A DNA stretch of 39,753 nucleotides from IMG/VR virus record IMGVR_UViG_3300045999_003205, positions 1-39,753 of that record; one strand, 5' to 3'. A program made the translations under genes and the position numbers. This document shows positions 14,232-23,750 of this stretch, piece by piece. Under the pieces are notes generated by a model that was given only the letters and a program-made list of their open reading frames with translations, was not told the origin of the DNA and searched no databases. Each line of letters opens with the position of its first letter. The stretch's first letter is position 1. The DNA comes from a virus.

Positions 14232-15909
14232 ACCACTTAAACAAGAAATATCAAAAGAATTAAAGACTTTAAATAAAAAAGAAATAGTAAAGGAAGTAGT
14301 AATTGAGAAAGAATTATCAACACCTGCTGAAAGAGAGAATACAACAATACAATCACAACTAATGCAATTTAACGTAAATCCTTCATATTTTAATTCAGTA
14401 ATGCGACCTAACATTAAAGATAAACCTGAAGGTTATATCAACCCTATTGTTTTAAGAAGTTTCTCAATTGATTACCCTATTGCACGTGCTTGTATTGATT
14501 TTATTAAAACTAAAACAACTCAATTAAATTGGGAAATTGTTAAGACTGAAGAAGAGGATACATTAACTAATGACGACTTGGTAAGAAAGAATATAGAAGA
14601 GTTCTTTAAGAAACCAAGTGGGCAAGGTTCTTCAATGAGATTATTTTTGGAACAAATTATTGAAGATTATCTAGTAATGGGTTCAGTAACTATTGAAAAG
14701 TTAAGAACAAGAGGTGGCAAGATACTTCACCTTTTACCCGTAGATGCAGGAACAATTAAAGTTAGAGTAGATGAGTCAGGAAGATTACCACAATCTCCGT
14801 CAATAGCATTTGAACAATGGATAAGAGGTATGAAAACTGCTGAATTAACACAAGATGATTTAATATTTGCTGTAAAAAATGCTAGACCTAATACTATATT
14901 TGGACTATCTCCATTAGAGTCATTGGTAATTCAAGTTCAGTCAGCGTTAGCAGGTTCTTTATACAATTGGAAGTTTTTCACCGACTCAAATCAAGCAGAA
15001 GGATTTATTGAAGTACCACAGGAATGGACAAAAGACCAAGTAGCAGAGTTTCAAGCATACTTTGATGCAATGATTGCTGGGGACCCTAGATACCAAAGAA
15101 GATTAAAGATGATGCCTGGAGGAATGAAATACACTCCTACTAAAAAACCTGAAGATATGGCATTTGAAAGATTTGAACTATGGTTGCTACAACAAACTTG
15201 CTCAGTATTTGGTGTCACACCTCAGTCATTAGGATTTACTCAACAGGTAAATAAAGCAACAGCAGAAGTTCAAGGAGATATTACACAAGAAAGAGTTGGA
15301 AGAGGATTACAACAATTCATAGAAGAATTATTTACTAATTTAATTCAATACGATATGGGATATGTGGATTACAAATTCAAATTTGTTAATACCGACCCTA
15401 CAGACTTATTAGAAGAAGCACAAATTGAAGATATTAAAATTAGAAATGGGACATTATCAGTAGATGAAGTTAGAAGAAGAAATGGTATGGAAGAAATTGG
15501 ACTTACCCATTTTGTTATGACAGGACAAGGACCTATGTTAATTGAGGATATATTGGAAAGAGAAACAGAAGCAACACCTACAACAACAAATCAAAGAAGA
15601 ACACAAGTTGTTGAGCAAGAAGATATGGAGGATATGGAAGATGATATGGAAGAAGATGAGATGGAAAGAAAAGAATTAGCACAATGGAAGAAATTTTGTA
15701 TCAATGCTATTAAAGCAGAAGGTAGTCATAAAGATTTTAATGAATTCACAGTTAAATATATTAAATCAGATAAAGAAATTGAGATTAGAAAACAATTAGA
15801 AGTTGCAGATGATAAAGCAGACATAGTTAAAATATTTCAATACTATTTGAATAATGATTACAAACAAATAATGGAATTAAGGAAAATGTTTGATGAAATT
15901 AGCAAATAA
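14176..15909 (+). CDS. Portal protein
   Basis: 577 residues, ATG 14176 with AAAGGAA upstream. The core from about residue 90 has the portal pattern of HK97-type phages: Y-P-I-A-R-A-C-I-D-F-I, a V-M-G-S-V-T-I-E-K wing, L-L-P-V-D-A-G-T-I-K, N-T-I-F-G-L-S-P-L-E-S and F-G-V-T-P-Q-S-L-G-F-T. The N-terminal 45 residues are very basic, and there is an acidic run (D/E/M repeats) near residues 475-500 before a helical C-terminal segment that ordinary HK97 portals lack. The dodecamer forms the DNA gate at the capsid vertex and the terminase docking site. Confidence 0.9.
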   Translation: MKKKKQNIISKTFSNLFIKPLKQEISKELKTLNKKEIVKEVVIEKELSTPAERENTTIQSQLMQFNVNPSYFNSVMRPNIKDKPEGYINPIVLRSFSIDYPIARACIDFIKTKTTQLNWEIVKTEEEDTLTNDDLVRKNIEEFFKKPSGQGSSMRLFLEQIIEDYLVMGSVTIEKLRTRGGKILHLLPVDAGTIKVRVDESGRLPQSPSIAFEQWIRGMKTAELTQDDLIFAVKNARPNTIFGLSPLESLVIQVQSALAGSLYNWKFFTDSNQAEGFIEVPQEWTKDQVAEFQAYFDAMIAGDPRYQRRLKMMPGGMKYTPTKKPEDMAFERFELWLLQQTCSVFGVTPQSLGFTQQVNKATAEVQGDITQERVGRGLQQFIEELFTNLIQYDMGYVDYKFKFVNTDPTDLLEEAQIEDIKIRNGTLSVDEVRRRNGMEEIGLTHFVMTGQGPMLIEDILERETEATPTTTNQRRTQVVEQEDMEDMEDDMEEDEMERKELAQWKKFCINAIKAEGSHKDFNEFTVKYIKSDKEIEIRKQLEVADDKADIVKIFQYYLNNDYKQIMELRKMFDEISK

Positions 15910-16714
15910 AGACAACTTAAGAAATTTGATTAAGAGAAGTTTAAAAAATCTTAATGTAAATACAACACTTAATGAAATAGAAGCAAGTAGAGAATTCAAA
16001 GAAGTAAGAGCAGAATTAGAGGACTTTTTATATAAACAAGTTGAGAAGATAATGGTTACTGAACTTGTTGAACAGGCACTTTTACTAACTAGAAAAGCAG
16101 AAACAAATCCACAAATACAATTTTTAATTGAAAAAGAATTAACTACCGTTGCTCCATTTCCAAGATTTTTAATTGACGTAATGGTTAGATTACTAAGTAG
16201 AGCAGAACAAATTGCAGGACAAGATGCTTTAGATACCCTACAACCCGGATTAACTTACAGAATTGTTAATACTCCTTACATAAGAGAAAGAGTTAATAAA
16301 TTATTTCCACAATTAAATACAACAACAGCAAAACAAATCAGTCAGGAACTAGAAGAAGCAAAAGACGGATTTTTAACTATACAAGAAACAATTGATTATG
16401 TTTTGGAAAAACAAAGAGAAATGATAAAAAATAGAAGTCAGTTAATTGCTGAAAATGAAGTTGCTAATGTAGCAGGTGCTACTCAAAATGAAGTTTATAG
16501 AAAAAGTGGTGTTTTAGTTTTGAAATGGGTAACTTCACAAGACGAGAGAGTATGCCCTATTTGCCAACCATTAAATGGTAAAGTTATAAATGTTAATGGA
16601 AATTGGGTAGGTGGTAAAGGTATTGTTGGTAAGTACCCACCAATTCATATAAACTGTAGATGTTTCGTAATTCCTGAAGAAAGGATTGGAAGTCAAGTAT
16701 GGACAGGACAATAG
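15893..16714 (+). CDS. MuF-like minor head protein
   Basis: 273 residues from ATG 15893 with AAGGA nearby. It is helical for the first 200 residues. The C-terminal part has the Phage_Mu_F motif: W-V-T-S-Q-D-E-R-V-C-P-I-C-Q-P-L-N-G-K, then P-P-I-H-I-N-C-R-C-F. The four cysteines could hold a zinc ion. MuF proteins attach to the portal and are needed for head assembly or are ejected with DNA. The gene overlaps the end of the portal gene and the next gene by 16 bases, as expected for a portal-MuF pair. Confidence 0.85.
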   Translation: MKLANKDNLRNLIKRSLKNLNVNTTLNEIEASREFKEVRAELEDFLYKQVEKIMVTELVEQALLLTRKAETNPQIQFLIEKELTTVAPFPRFLIDVMVRLLSRAEQIAGQDALDTLQPGLTYRIVNTPYIRERVNKLFPQLNTTTAKQISQELEEAKDGFLTIQETIDYVLEKQREMIKNRSQLIAENEVANVAGATQNEVYRKSGVLVLKWVTSQDERVCPICQPLNGKVINVNGNWVGGKGIVGKYPPIHINCRCFVIPEERIGSQVWTGQ

Positions 16715-17340
16715 AACCAAATTTAGAAGAAAAGATAAAAGCAAGAAAGGCAATTGTTCCTTTTCTATACGATATGTTTAAGGGATTAGATAAAGTAGAA
16801 ATCTCAGATAACAGAAAAACTATTAATGCTATAAATATTCCTGAAATTAAAAAGGCATTAACAGATGCTATTTCAACAATTAAATTTCCTTCAATTACAA
16901 AAGTATCAGGACAAGTAGAAATTACAAATCAAAAAGAATTACAAAAGGTTGAAGTTGTAAATCAAGTAGAAGTTCCTGAAATATCTTTTCCTGAATTACA
17001 AAAGATTATTGGTGAAGTTAAAGCAACTAATTTACCATTAGGAAATCAAAAAGAAGCAAATTCAAAAACAGCAAATCCTGCCAACTATCTTATCGTCAGA
17101 TTATCTGATGGACAAAAGTTTATTGATGGAATTGGTGGTGCAACATCCGCACCTATGGGTAGAAGTACCGAGAATATCTATTTAAGAGAAGAATACTCAT
17201 ATACAACTGTTTCAGGTTCTCAAGTTCCTACAATGGTTAAAAAATGGACTGACAATATGGTACTTACTGAAACTTATGAATATGACGCAAATGCCAACCC
17301 TATTAAAAAGTTTAGAAGTATAGAACCATACAATGCCTAA
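16699..17340 (+). CDS. Hypothetical virion protein
   Basis: 213 residues, lying between MuF and the large fibre gene with overlaps on both sides (16 and 8 bases). Residues 60-115 contain a repeated V-E-I/V-x-N-Q/V-P-E pattern of short beta strands that may form a trimeric shaft. The C-terminal part has Y-L-I-V-R-L-S-D-G-Q-K-F and a beta-rich end. No known family is recognised. Position and coupling suggest a head-decoration or fibre-attachment component. Confidence 0.65.
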   Translation: MDRTIEPNLEEKIKARKAIVPFLYDMFKGLDKVEISDNRKTINAINIPEIKKALTDAISTIKFPSITKVSGQVEITNQKELQKVEVVNQVEVPEISFPELQKIIGEVKATNLPLGNQKEANSKTANPANYLIVRLSDGQKFIDGIGGATSAPMGRSTENIYLREEYSYTTVSGSQVPTMVKKWTDNMVLTETYEYDANANPIKKFRSIEPYNA

Positions 17341-20300
17341 AAGATATAACATTAATCCAATTAAAGATTTTGATTTAACAGAATACGAGGCAAAGAAACC
17401 TGGACCTGTTGGTGATATTGATTGGGGAGATATTGGTGGAACTTTATCAAATCAAGGTGATTTACAATCAGCATTAGATAGCAAAGTAAATGATACTGGT
17501 GACACAATGACAGGTGATTTAGCATTCACCAATGCAGGTATTAACAATGCTAATCAAGTAACTTTCAATACTTCAGCAACAGAAACAATTAGTGAAGGTG
17601 TTATGAGTTATAACTCAAATACAGGAAATCTAGAATTAGGTTTAGCAGGTGGCAATGTAGCGGTTGGTTTAGGTAAAGAATTAGTTTTACCTAGAAGAGT
17701 TAAAAATAGTTCAGGAACTACAATGTTTAAAGGCACAGTTGTTTATATTTCAGGAGTTGATGGAAATACACCTGTTGTAAGTAGAGCAATAGCAAATTCA
17801 GATGCTACTTCTGCTTTTACAATTGGAGTATGTGCTGAAAATATCAATGATGGAAATACAGGTTGGATTTTAACTAATGGATTATTAGCAGGATACAATT
17901 TTTCAACATATTCTGTTGGAGATATTTTATATTTATCAGGAACTAATGCCGGAGAATTTACAACTACAAAACCACAAGCACCTACACATTATGTAAGAAT
18001 TGGTGAGGTTACTAAAGCAACTGCTAGTGGAGAAGCAATTATTACAATATTAAATGGTTATGAATTAGATGAACTTCATAATGTTCAAATTAATTCTGTT
18101 CAAACAGGACAGATTTTACAATATCAAACAGATGGATTATGGAAGAATGTAACTTTAAGTGGTGTTATTACGAACCACAATGACCTACAAGGCATTCAAG
18201 GTGGAACAACCAACCAATACTACCATTTGACAAATAGCGAACTCACAACCCTTCAAGCAACATCAGGAACAAATACAGGAGATGTAACTGTTATTGATAC
18301 AACAACTGTTGATTTAACATTGTCTGGTCAGATTTTACAGGCAAATGTAAATCCTACAGGTATTACCCATAATTCTTTAAGTGAATTACAAGGTGGGATT
18401 ATTGGTGAATTTAATCATTTAACTAATGATGAATTGACAGTTGTAAAAGCAACTAGTGGAAGTAATAGTGGGGATGTAAGTGTTATTGATAGCGACACAA
18501 TTACTTTTGTTTTATCAGGGCAGGAACTTACTGCTGATGTTATACCTGCTGGATTTGAAGGAGAAATTACACACAATAATTTATTTGGACTACAAGGCGG
18601 AGTTTCAGGACAATATAATCATTTAACAAATGCTCAATTAACAGTTGTTCAAAATACAAGTGGAGTAAATACAGGCGACCAAGTTGTTCCACAAGACTCA
18701 GCAGGTATCATAAATAATTTCTTAACTTCATATGATGCAACAACAGGTGCTTTTAATAGAGCAAGACCTACTTGGGCAAATATTGATAAAACAACTTCTC
18801 CAATCAGTGATTTAAGTAACGTATCAGCAACAACTGCTGAAGATGGACAAGCATTGGTTTTTAATGGTGTAAGTAATCAATGGGAAAATGAAACACTACC
18901 TACTCAAATTAACTTAATTGAAAATGCTAATCAAATAAATAATTCAACTAATGGTTATGGAGCATTAAGTGATGGTTGGGCAGAAACAAATACAACATCT
19001 GTTCAAGGTGGATTTCCTGACGTTGATTGGAATGGAATTTGGGATACAGGTAATTTTACAGGTATTTGGTATTTGAATGAAACATCAGGTTCAGCAATAG
19101 ATGACAACGGTATTTATACTTTAACACAGTCATCAGCAATATCTTCCTCTAAAACAAATTCTTTAATGGCAAACAATAGAATAACAAATGGAGCAAATAG
19201 ATTTTCAGGAACAGTAAGCATTGGAAATGTAGTTGGTAATCAAACATTTATTGCTTATGTAAGACCAAGTAATCCTGCTACAGGAACAGTTCAACATATA
19301 TGTGGTTGGCACGATGGAACTAGATTTGCGACTTTAAGCATTGGAACAACAGGTAAAGCACAATTTTATATGTCAGGATTGACTGCTAATGTAATTACAA
19401 GTGATGTAACTTTGGAGGCAAACAAATGGTATTTGTTAATTGGTAGTTATAGTGCGGATGATACAGAATTGAGATTATATGTAAATGGTGTTTATAAACG
19501 AAATGGAGTTGCGGGAACACATACTCTTCCTACTTCAAATGTATTTCAAATAGGACAAGCAAATTCAGCAAATGGTTATAGTGGAAATCTAAATTGTGTT
19601 GCTCATATATACAATAATGCTTGGGATTTAGAAAAGATGAATAGTTTATTTGCTAAAACATTATATTCAGGAGTTAAGATTTTAAGAACAGATACAACAA
19701 GTGAAATATCTAATTTTCAATTATTACCTAGAGAAGATATGTATAAATATACAGGTAAGACAATTATATTTTCAGCAGAGGTTTATCAAGAAGCAAGTTC
19801 AAATGCAAAATTAACTATTTATGGTTCTGGAATGGGTAATCAAGACTCAACTGCTGTAACAGCAACAGGAACTTGGGTTAGTGTAAGTGTTATTGCTAAT
19901 ATTCCTAGTTCTTTACCTGAAATATATTTTAATTTAAGAAGTTCAAGTGGAACAGCAGGTGCTATTTGGTATAGAAACATTAGAGTCAATTACGGAACAA
20001 CACCAATATCTTTTGGAGTTCATAATCCTAACGATTGGATTAAATTTCCTAGACTTCTTAATTTAGATATACCTGATATGTATGAGGGCAGACCTTATCA
20101 ATATCAAGAAGATAGGTGGTATCCATATACAACAGTTTGTACACCTGCTGGAACAAGTGCTTCTCAAGCAAATGTAGAATGGAAATATAAAGGAAATACT
20201 TGTTATATTAAAGGACAATTAACACAGACTATGACTTCAACAACTTGGACACATACATTGCCAATTTATACAGGATTAAATGAAGTTGCTTATACTAGAT

Positions 20301-20470
20301 TTCTTAAAATCCAAAACAACGCAGGAACACAGGCAGTTGGAAATTGGGCACAACTTTCTCCTGGTTCTGGTAATGCTAGTTTATATGCGACAATAGCAAA
20401 TGGAACTTGGAGTGCTACATCAGGAGTTAAGATAGTTCAATTAGATAATATATTTTGGGAGATTGATTAA
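17333..20470 (+). CDS. Large fibre protein with internal repeats and LamG-like domain
   Basis: 1045 residues. An early segment has the D-T-G-D-T-M-T-G-D-L-A-F signature of tail-fibre repeats (near residue 55). Three 63-68-residue repeats begin near residues 279, 343 and 411, each with I-T-H-N-x-L, L/I-Q-G-G, H-L-T-N-x-x-L-T and S-G-x-N-x-G-D. A LamG/concanavalin-like domain spans roughly 565-775 (G-I-W-Y-L-N-E-T-S-G-S, R-L-Y-V-N-G-V-Y-K) and a carbohydrate-binding jelly-roll-like region follows at about 780-900. It probably binds a host surface glycan. Its position among head genes, before protease and capsid, is unusual for a tail fibre; a head fibre is possible. A strong terminator follows downstream. 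Confidence 0.8.
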   Translation: MPKRYNINPIKDFDLTEYEAKKPGPVGDIDWGDIGGTLSNQGDLQSALDSKVNDTGDTMTGDLAFTNAGINNANQVTFNTSATETISEGVMSYNSNTGNLELGLAGGNVAVGLGKELVLPRRVKNSSGTTMFKGTVVYISGVDGNTPVVSRAIANSDATSAFTIGVCAENINDGNTGWILTNGLLAGYNFSTYSVGDILYLSGTNAGEFTTTKPQAPTHYVRIGEVTKATASGEAIITILNGYELDELHNVQINSVQTGQILQYQTDGLWKNVTLSGVITNHNDLQGIQGGTTNQYYHLTNSELTTLQATSGTNTGDVTVIDTTTVDLTLSGQILQANVNPTGITHNSLSELQGGIIGEFNHLTNDELTVVKATSGSNSGDVSVIDSDTITFVLSGQELTADVIPAGFEGEITHNNLFGLQGGVSGQYNHLTNAQLTVVQNTSGVNTGDQVVPQDSAGIINNFLTSYDATTGAFNRARPTWANIDKTTSPISDLSNVSATTAEDGQALVFNGVSNQWENETLPTQINLIENANQINNSTNGYGALSDGWAETNTTSVQGGFPDVDWNGIWDTGNFTGIWYLNETSGSAIDDNGIYTLTQSSAISSSKTNSLMANNRITNGANRFSGTVSIGNVVGNQTFIAYVRPSNPATGTVQHICGWHDGTRFATLSIGTTGKAQFYMSGLTANVITSDVTLEANKWYLLIGSYSADDTELRLYVNGVYKRNGVAGTHTLPTSNVFQIGQANSANGYSGNLNCVAHIYNNAWDLEKMNSLFAKTLYSGVKILRTDTTSEISNFQLLPREDMYKYTGKTIIFSAEVYQEASSNAKLTIYGSGMGNQDSTAVTATGTWVSVSVIANIPSSLPEIYFNLRSSSGTAGAIWYRNIRVNYGTTPISFGVHNPNDWIKFPRLLNLDIPDMYEGRPYQYQEDRWYPYTTVCTPAGTSASQANVEWKYKGNTCYIKGQLTQTMTSTTWTHTLPIYTGLNEVAYTRFLKIQNNAGTQAVGNWAQLSPGSGNASLYATIANGTWSATSGVKIVQLDNIFWEID

Positions 20471-20472
20471 CT

Positions 20473-20691
20473 ATGAATGATATTTATTTAGACCCTAAAT
20501 GGTTTCAAATACTAGCACAAAGAAATGATTTGTTAAAAGAAACAGATTGGACACAATTACCTGACATTGAATTAACAATAGAACAAGTTAATGAAGCAAA
20601 GATATACAGACAAAAACTACGAGATATAACTAAAGATTTTACAAATCCTGATGATGTTGTATTTCCTACCAAACCTTCTTTTATAAACTAG
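20473..20691 (+). CDS. Phage_tail_APC-like small protein
   Basis: 72 residues starting two bases after the fibre stop. R-N-D-L-L-K-E-T-D-W-T-Q-L-P-D, Y-R-Q-K-L-R-D-I-T and the F-P-T-K-P ending match the small protein often encoded after tail fibres and annotated as a tail assembly chaperone (PF16778-type). It probably helps the neighbouring fibre fold or attach. The pair fibre plus chaperone looks like a transferable unit. Confidence 0.7.
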   Translation: MNDIYLDPKWFQILAQRNDLLKETDWTQLPDIELTIEQVNEAKIYRQKLRDITKDFTNPDDVVFPTKPSFIN

Positions 20692-20760
20692 TATTTGACA
20701 AATAGTTACTTACTGCTGATAATTACCTTAGTTATAGAACGAACCAATAATTATGATTTA

Positions 20761-20799
20761 AGTTCCGTTAGTACTTATGTATTAGTGGAACTTTTTTTT
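20761..20799 (+). terminator. Rho-independent terminator
   Basis: A 14-bp stem with three G-U pairs (20761-20774 with 20779-20792), a 4-base loop and a seven-T run at 20793-20799. It closes the terminase-to-fibre transcript before the protease gene. No clear promoter is visible between it and 20816, so partial read-through or an unseen promoter must feed the capsid genes. Confidence 0.8.
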
Positions 20800-20815
20800 A
20801 TGAAAGGAATAAGAA

Positions 20816-22618
20816 ATGCCAATGGGACCTTATAAAGATTTTAGTGCTTGTTTAATGGCATATGGTAAAAAAGGTAGAAGCAAAGCAAGTGCTTCAAGAA
20901 TTTGTGGTGCTATAAAAGCAAGAACAGAGGGTAAAAAGAAGTTGGAGAAATCAGCAGAGATGAATTTTAATTTTGAAAAATACTTACCAATTTCTAAAGT
21001 AAATGATGAAGAAAGAATGGTTTATGGTTATGCCTCCACTCCTGACCTAGATAGTCAAGGTGAAATTGTTGAACTAGAAGCGATTAAAAAAGCATTACCT
21101 AGTTATATGAAATTTCCAACTATTAGGGAAATGCATACAACCAATGCTGTAGGTAGAACTAAATCAGCAAAAGTTGATGATAAAGGATTATTCATTCAAG
21201 CAAAGATTGTTGATGACAATGCTTGGAAGAAAGTTAAAGAAGGTGTATTTAATGGATTTTCTATTGGTGGTAAAGCAGTTCAAATGATTGGTAATACTAT
21301 TAAAGAATTGAGATTAACCGAGATTAGTTTAGTAGATGTACCTGCTAACAAATCTGCTGTTATTACATTATTTAAAGCAGATGTAGATGAGGTTTATTCT
21401 AAATATCATTCATTGGTTAATATGTCTGCATCTTCATTAGAAAATTGGAGTAAAACAGAATGCTCTAAAAAAGCAAGTTTAAATAGAAGTCCGATTACAA
21501 GAAATATCAATTTATTAAAAAAGAAAAAAAGTGAATGGACTTCAGCAGACGTAAGAAGTGCCAACAGAACAATCTCATTCATATCAAGAATGAAAGGTGC
21601 TGAACAAGGCAAACCTGTCGCTGATGGTTGTCCTTCAAAAAGAGATATTTCATTAAAAAATTGGGGATACAATCCTTCAACAAGCAAAGTTGAAAAAGCA
21701 TTAGAAAAGGCAGAAGTTAAAATTGGAGATATGGTTGAGTGGAATTCAAGTGGCGGTAAAGCAAGAGGTAAAGTTACTAGAATAATTAGAAATGGAAAAG
21801 TATCAATTCCTGACAGTTCATTTGAAATTACAGGTGATAGTGAAAATCCTGCGTTATTAATTAGAATTTACAGAGAAAAAGATGGAGAAATGAAACCAAC
21901 TGACAAAATTGTAGGACACAAAATGAAAACTGTTAGAAGAATTGGTAAAGGTGAAGTTGAAGAGATTATTAAGTTTAATTTTTCTTGGGAGGAGGTGAGT
22001 CAGTTGGAAGAAATCAAAAAACACGAAGACAATGTTGAAATTGTTGAAGGTATTGAGGAAACACAAGTTGTTAATGAAGAACAAGTTGTTGTAGAGGAAA
22101 GTTTATCTGAAGATGAGAAAGCAGAGGTTGAAGATGTTTTAGCAGAAATTACAGATGCGGATGTTGAACAAGCAATAGCAGAGGTAGTTGAAGCAGACAC
22201 AGAAACCGAAGCAGAAAAATCAGAGAAACTAACTGATAACCTCATAATAGAAGAAACATTGGGTAAAATTGAGAAAATGGAAAAGGCATACGAGAAACAA
22301 ATTGAAAAGTTTGACTCTATTGAAAAAATGGATAAAGCAATATCTAAACTTACTTCTATTGTTGAGAAGTTAAGTGAGAGATTAGAAAAGGTTGAAAGCA
22401 CACCTGCAGAATCTAAAACTAAAGCAAGTTTTCTAGTAGAAAAAACTTTAGGTGGAGTTCAAATTGAAAAAAGAGAATCTGTTGAATTAGAAAAAGCAAA
22501 ATCAGAGTTTGCAGACCTTATGAGAATAAGAGAAACTAACCCTGAAAGATATGCTTTGGAAAAGATGTCAGATAGAGCATTTGAGTTGAAAGACAAGATT
22601 GCAAGACTAAGTAATTAA
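20816..22618 (+). CDS. Multidomain prohead protease with scaffold-like tail
   Basis: 600 residues. Residues 1-40 have the M-P-x-G-P-Y-K-D-F and S-A-S-R-I-C-G-A-I motifs seen in some phage protease fusions. Residues 50-190 are an XkdF-like S78 protease with likely catalytic H107 (R-E-M-H) and S149 (N-G-F-S-I-G-G). Residues 200-292 form a compact domain (C-S-K-K-A-S-L-N-R, S-L-K-N-W-G-Y) I cannot name. Residues 301-381 resemble the PF11160 TUDOR-like domain (K-I-G-D-M-V-E-W). The acidic, coiled-coil 390-600 region looks like a scaffold. It would shape and then trim the capsid. The inserted domains are unusual. Confidence 0.8.
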   Translation: MPMGPYKDFSACLMAYGKKGRSKASASRICGAIKARTEGKKKLEKSAEMNFNFEKYLPISKVNDEERMVYGYASTPDLDSQGEIVELEAIKKALPSYMKFPTIREMHTTNAVGRTKSAKVDDKGLFIQAKIVDDNAWKKVKEGVFNGFSIGGKAVQMIGNTIKELRLTEISLVDVPANKSAVITLFKADVDEVYSKYHSLVNMSASSLENWSKTECSKKASLNRSPITRNINLLKKKKSEWTSADVRSANRTISFISRMKGAEQGKPVADGCPSKRDISLKNWGYNPSTSKVEKALEKAEVKIGDMVEWNSSGGKARGKVTRIIRNGKVSIPDSSFEITGDSENPALLIRIYREKDGEMKPTDKIVGHKMKTVRRIGKGEVEEIIKFNFSWEEVSQLEEIKKHEDNVEIVEGIEETQVVNEEQVVVEESLSEDEKAEVEDVLAEITDADVEQAIAEVVEADTETEAEKSEKLTDNLIIEETLGKIEKMEKAYEKQIEKFDSIEKMDKAISKLTSIVEKLSERLEKVESTPAESKTKASFLVEKTLGGVQIEKRESVELEKAKSEFADLMRIRETNPERYALEKMSDRAFELKDKIARLSN

Positions 22619-22629
22619 GTAATAAATTA

Positions 22630-22655
22630 AATTTTGAAAGGTGGTGAATAAAGTA
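22630..22655 (+). promoter_or_regulatory. Capsid-gene leader shared with the tail-tube gene
   Basis: AATTTTGAAAGGTGGTGA occurs just before the capsid start and again before the tail-tube start at 25668. AAAGGTGG is the ribosome site, with an unusually long 11-base spacing to ATG 22656. An upstream in-frame GTG at 22641 overlaps this site and is unlikely to be the start. Sharing by the two most abundant virion proteins suggests a high-output translation leader. Confidence 0.55.
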
Positions 22656-23687
22656 ATGAATATACAGGACATTCAAAAAGGATTGTTAGCAGACACAGAA
22701 TTTCTAAATCAGTTTAAATCTGAATTAGCAAAAGGTGCTGAAGTAAAAACAACTTATACATTTGACCCATCTGTTAGAAGTATTTTCTCTCCTGAAAATC
22801 TTGAAGCAGACGTTAAATTATTAGTTCCTACTGATACTCCGTTAAGAAACAGATTACCTAGAACAAGAGGTTTTGGAGAAGCATCTGCTTGGAAAAGACT
22901 TACATCTAGATTAAATATGGGTAGTGATGGATACAATATGGGAACTAACACAACAGTTGTATTTGCAGACGCAGGTGCACCTAACGAAACTTCACAAACT
23001 TATTCAGTTGTTTCTGCTCCGTACAAACTATTAGGAAGAAAAATTGAAGTTGGTGTTCTTGCCAATACTGCTTCAAGAGGTGGAATCACACCTGAAACAG
23101 ATATGTTTGCACACAGACAAAGAATAAAGATGTTAGAAGTTATGCTTGGAGAAGAAGAATTGATAATTGGAGGTGACTCAACAAAAGGTTCTGGACTAGA
23201 GTTTGACGGACTTGGAAAACAAATCACAACAAACTCAGGAACAGCATCATTGTTAACTGCTTCTGGAATTGGAGTTTATTGTGAAACTCTTTACAGAAAT
23301 GGTGCATCACCAACAATGTTAATTGCTTCTGCAAGACAAACTAGAGCATTAGCAGATGAACTACAAGGAACAGGAAGTATCCAAAGAATTATGGTAGATA
23401 ATCAAGGAAATGGTATTGGAGGAGTTAGATTAGCAAAAATTGTTAATCCGATTGACGGTACATTAATTGATATTATGCCTTCTAGATACGTTGGTGGAAA
23501 CGCCTTCCTATTGACCGAAAGAAGTGCTGCTGGTGAAGTTTGGATTGATATGCAAGACCTAATACCTATGTCTAGAGTAGATGTTCCATCATCAAACTTA
23601 TCTATGATTAGTTTCGTTTATGAGGCAACTGTTCTAAGGGTAATTGGAGAACCATACCAATACAAGATTGCTGGATTAGCAATATAG
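22656..23687 (+). CDS. Major capsid protein (HK97 fold)
   Basis: 343 residues. It follows the protease gene and has the expected HK97-fold order: a helical N-arm (about 1-45), L-V-P-T-D-T-P-L-R-N-R-L-P with the E-loop region, a long spine helix (R-Q-R-I-K-M-L-E-V-M-L-G-E-E-E), T-M-L-I-A-S-A-R-Q-T-R-A-L in the A-domain, and a P-M-S-R-V-D-V-P end strand. No delta domain is fused, since the scaffold is at the end of the protease. The length fits a T=7 siphovirus capsid. A stem-loop pair follows the stop. Confidence 0.9.
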   Translation: MNIQDIQKGLLADTEFLNQFKSELAKGAEVKTTYTFDPSVRSIFSPENLEADVKLLVPTDTPLRNRLPRTRGFGEASAWKRLTSRLNMGSDGYNMGTNTTVVFADAGAPNETSQTYSVVSAPYKLLGRKIEVGVLANTASRGGITPETDMFAHRQRIKMLEVMLGEEELIIGGDSTKGSGLEFDGLGKQITTNSGTASLLTASGIGVYCETLYRNGASPTMLIASARQTRALADELQGTGSIQRIMVDNQGNGIGGVRLAKIVNPIDGTLIDIMPSRYVGGNAFLLTERSAAGEVWIDMQDLIPMSRVDVPSSNLSMISFVYEATVLRVIGEPYQYKIAGLAI

Positions 23688-23695
23688 TTTTGTTT

Positions 23696-23740
23696 AGTTG
23701 GGTAGTGTTCCTCATAGTCACTATCCAACTATATGAGGAA
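23696..23740 (+). promoter_or_regulatory. Two competing hairpins between capsid and connector genes
   Basis: Hairpin 1 pairs 23696-23707 with 23719-23730 (12 bp, one G-U). Its loop contains TTCCTCATA (23708-23716), which pairs perfectly with TATGAGGAA (23732-23740), the ribosome site of the next gene. The two folds exclude each other. No T-run follows, so this is not a plain terminator. It may limit connector translation relative to capsid. Confidence 0.45.
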
Positions 23741-23750
23741 ATAAAACTTT

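Noticed and set aside
13097-14414. Several minus-strand open frames opposite terminase and portal genes
   Set aside because: They lie fully within strongly supported genes on the other strand, have no ribosome sites and show no protein-like motifs.
23696-23740. An H-type pseudoknot before the connector gene
   Set aside because: The connecting loops would be 0 and 1 base across helices of 9 and 12 bp, which is not sterically possible; the two helices can only alternate.
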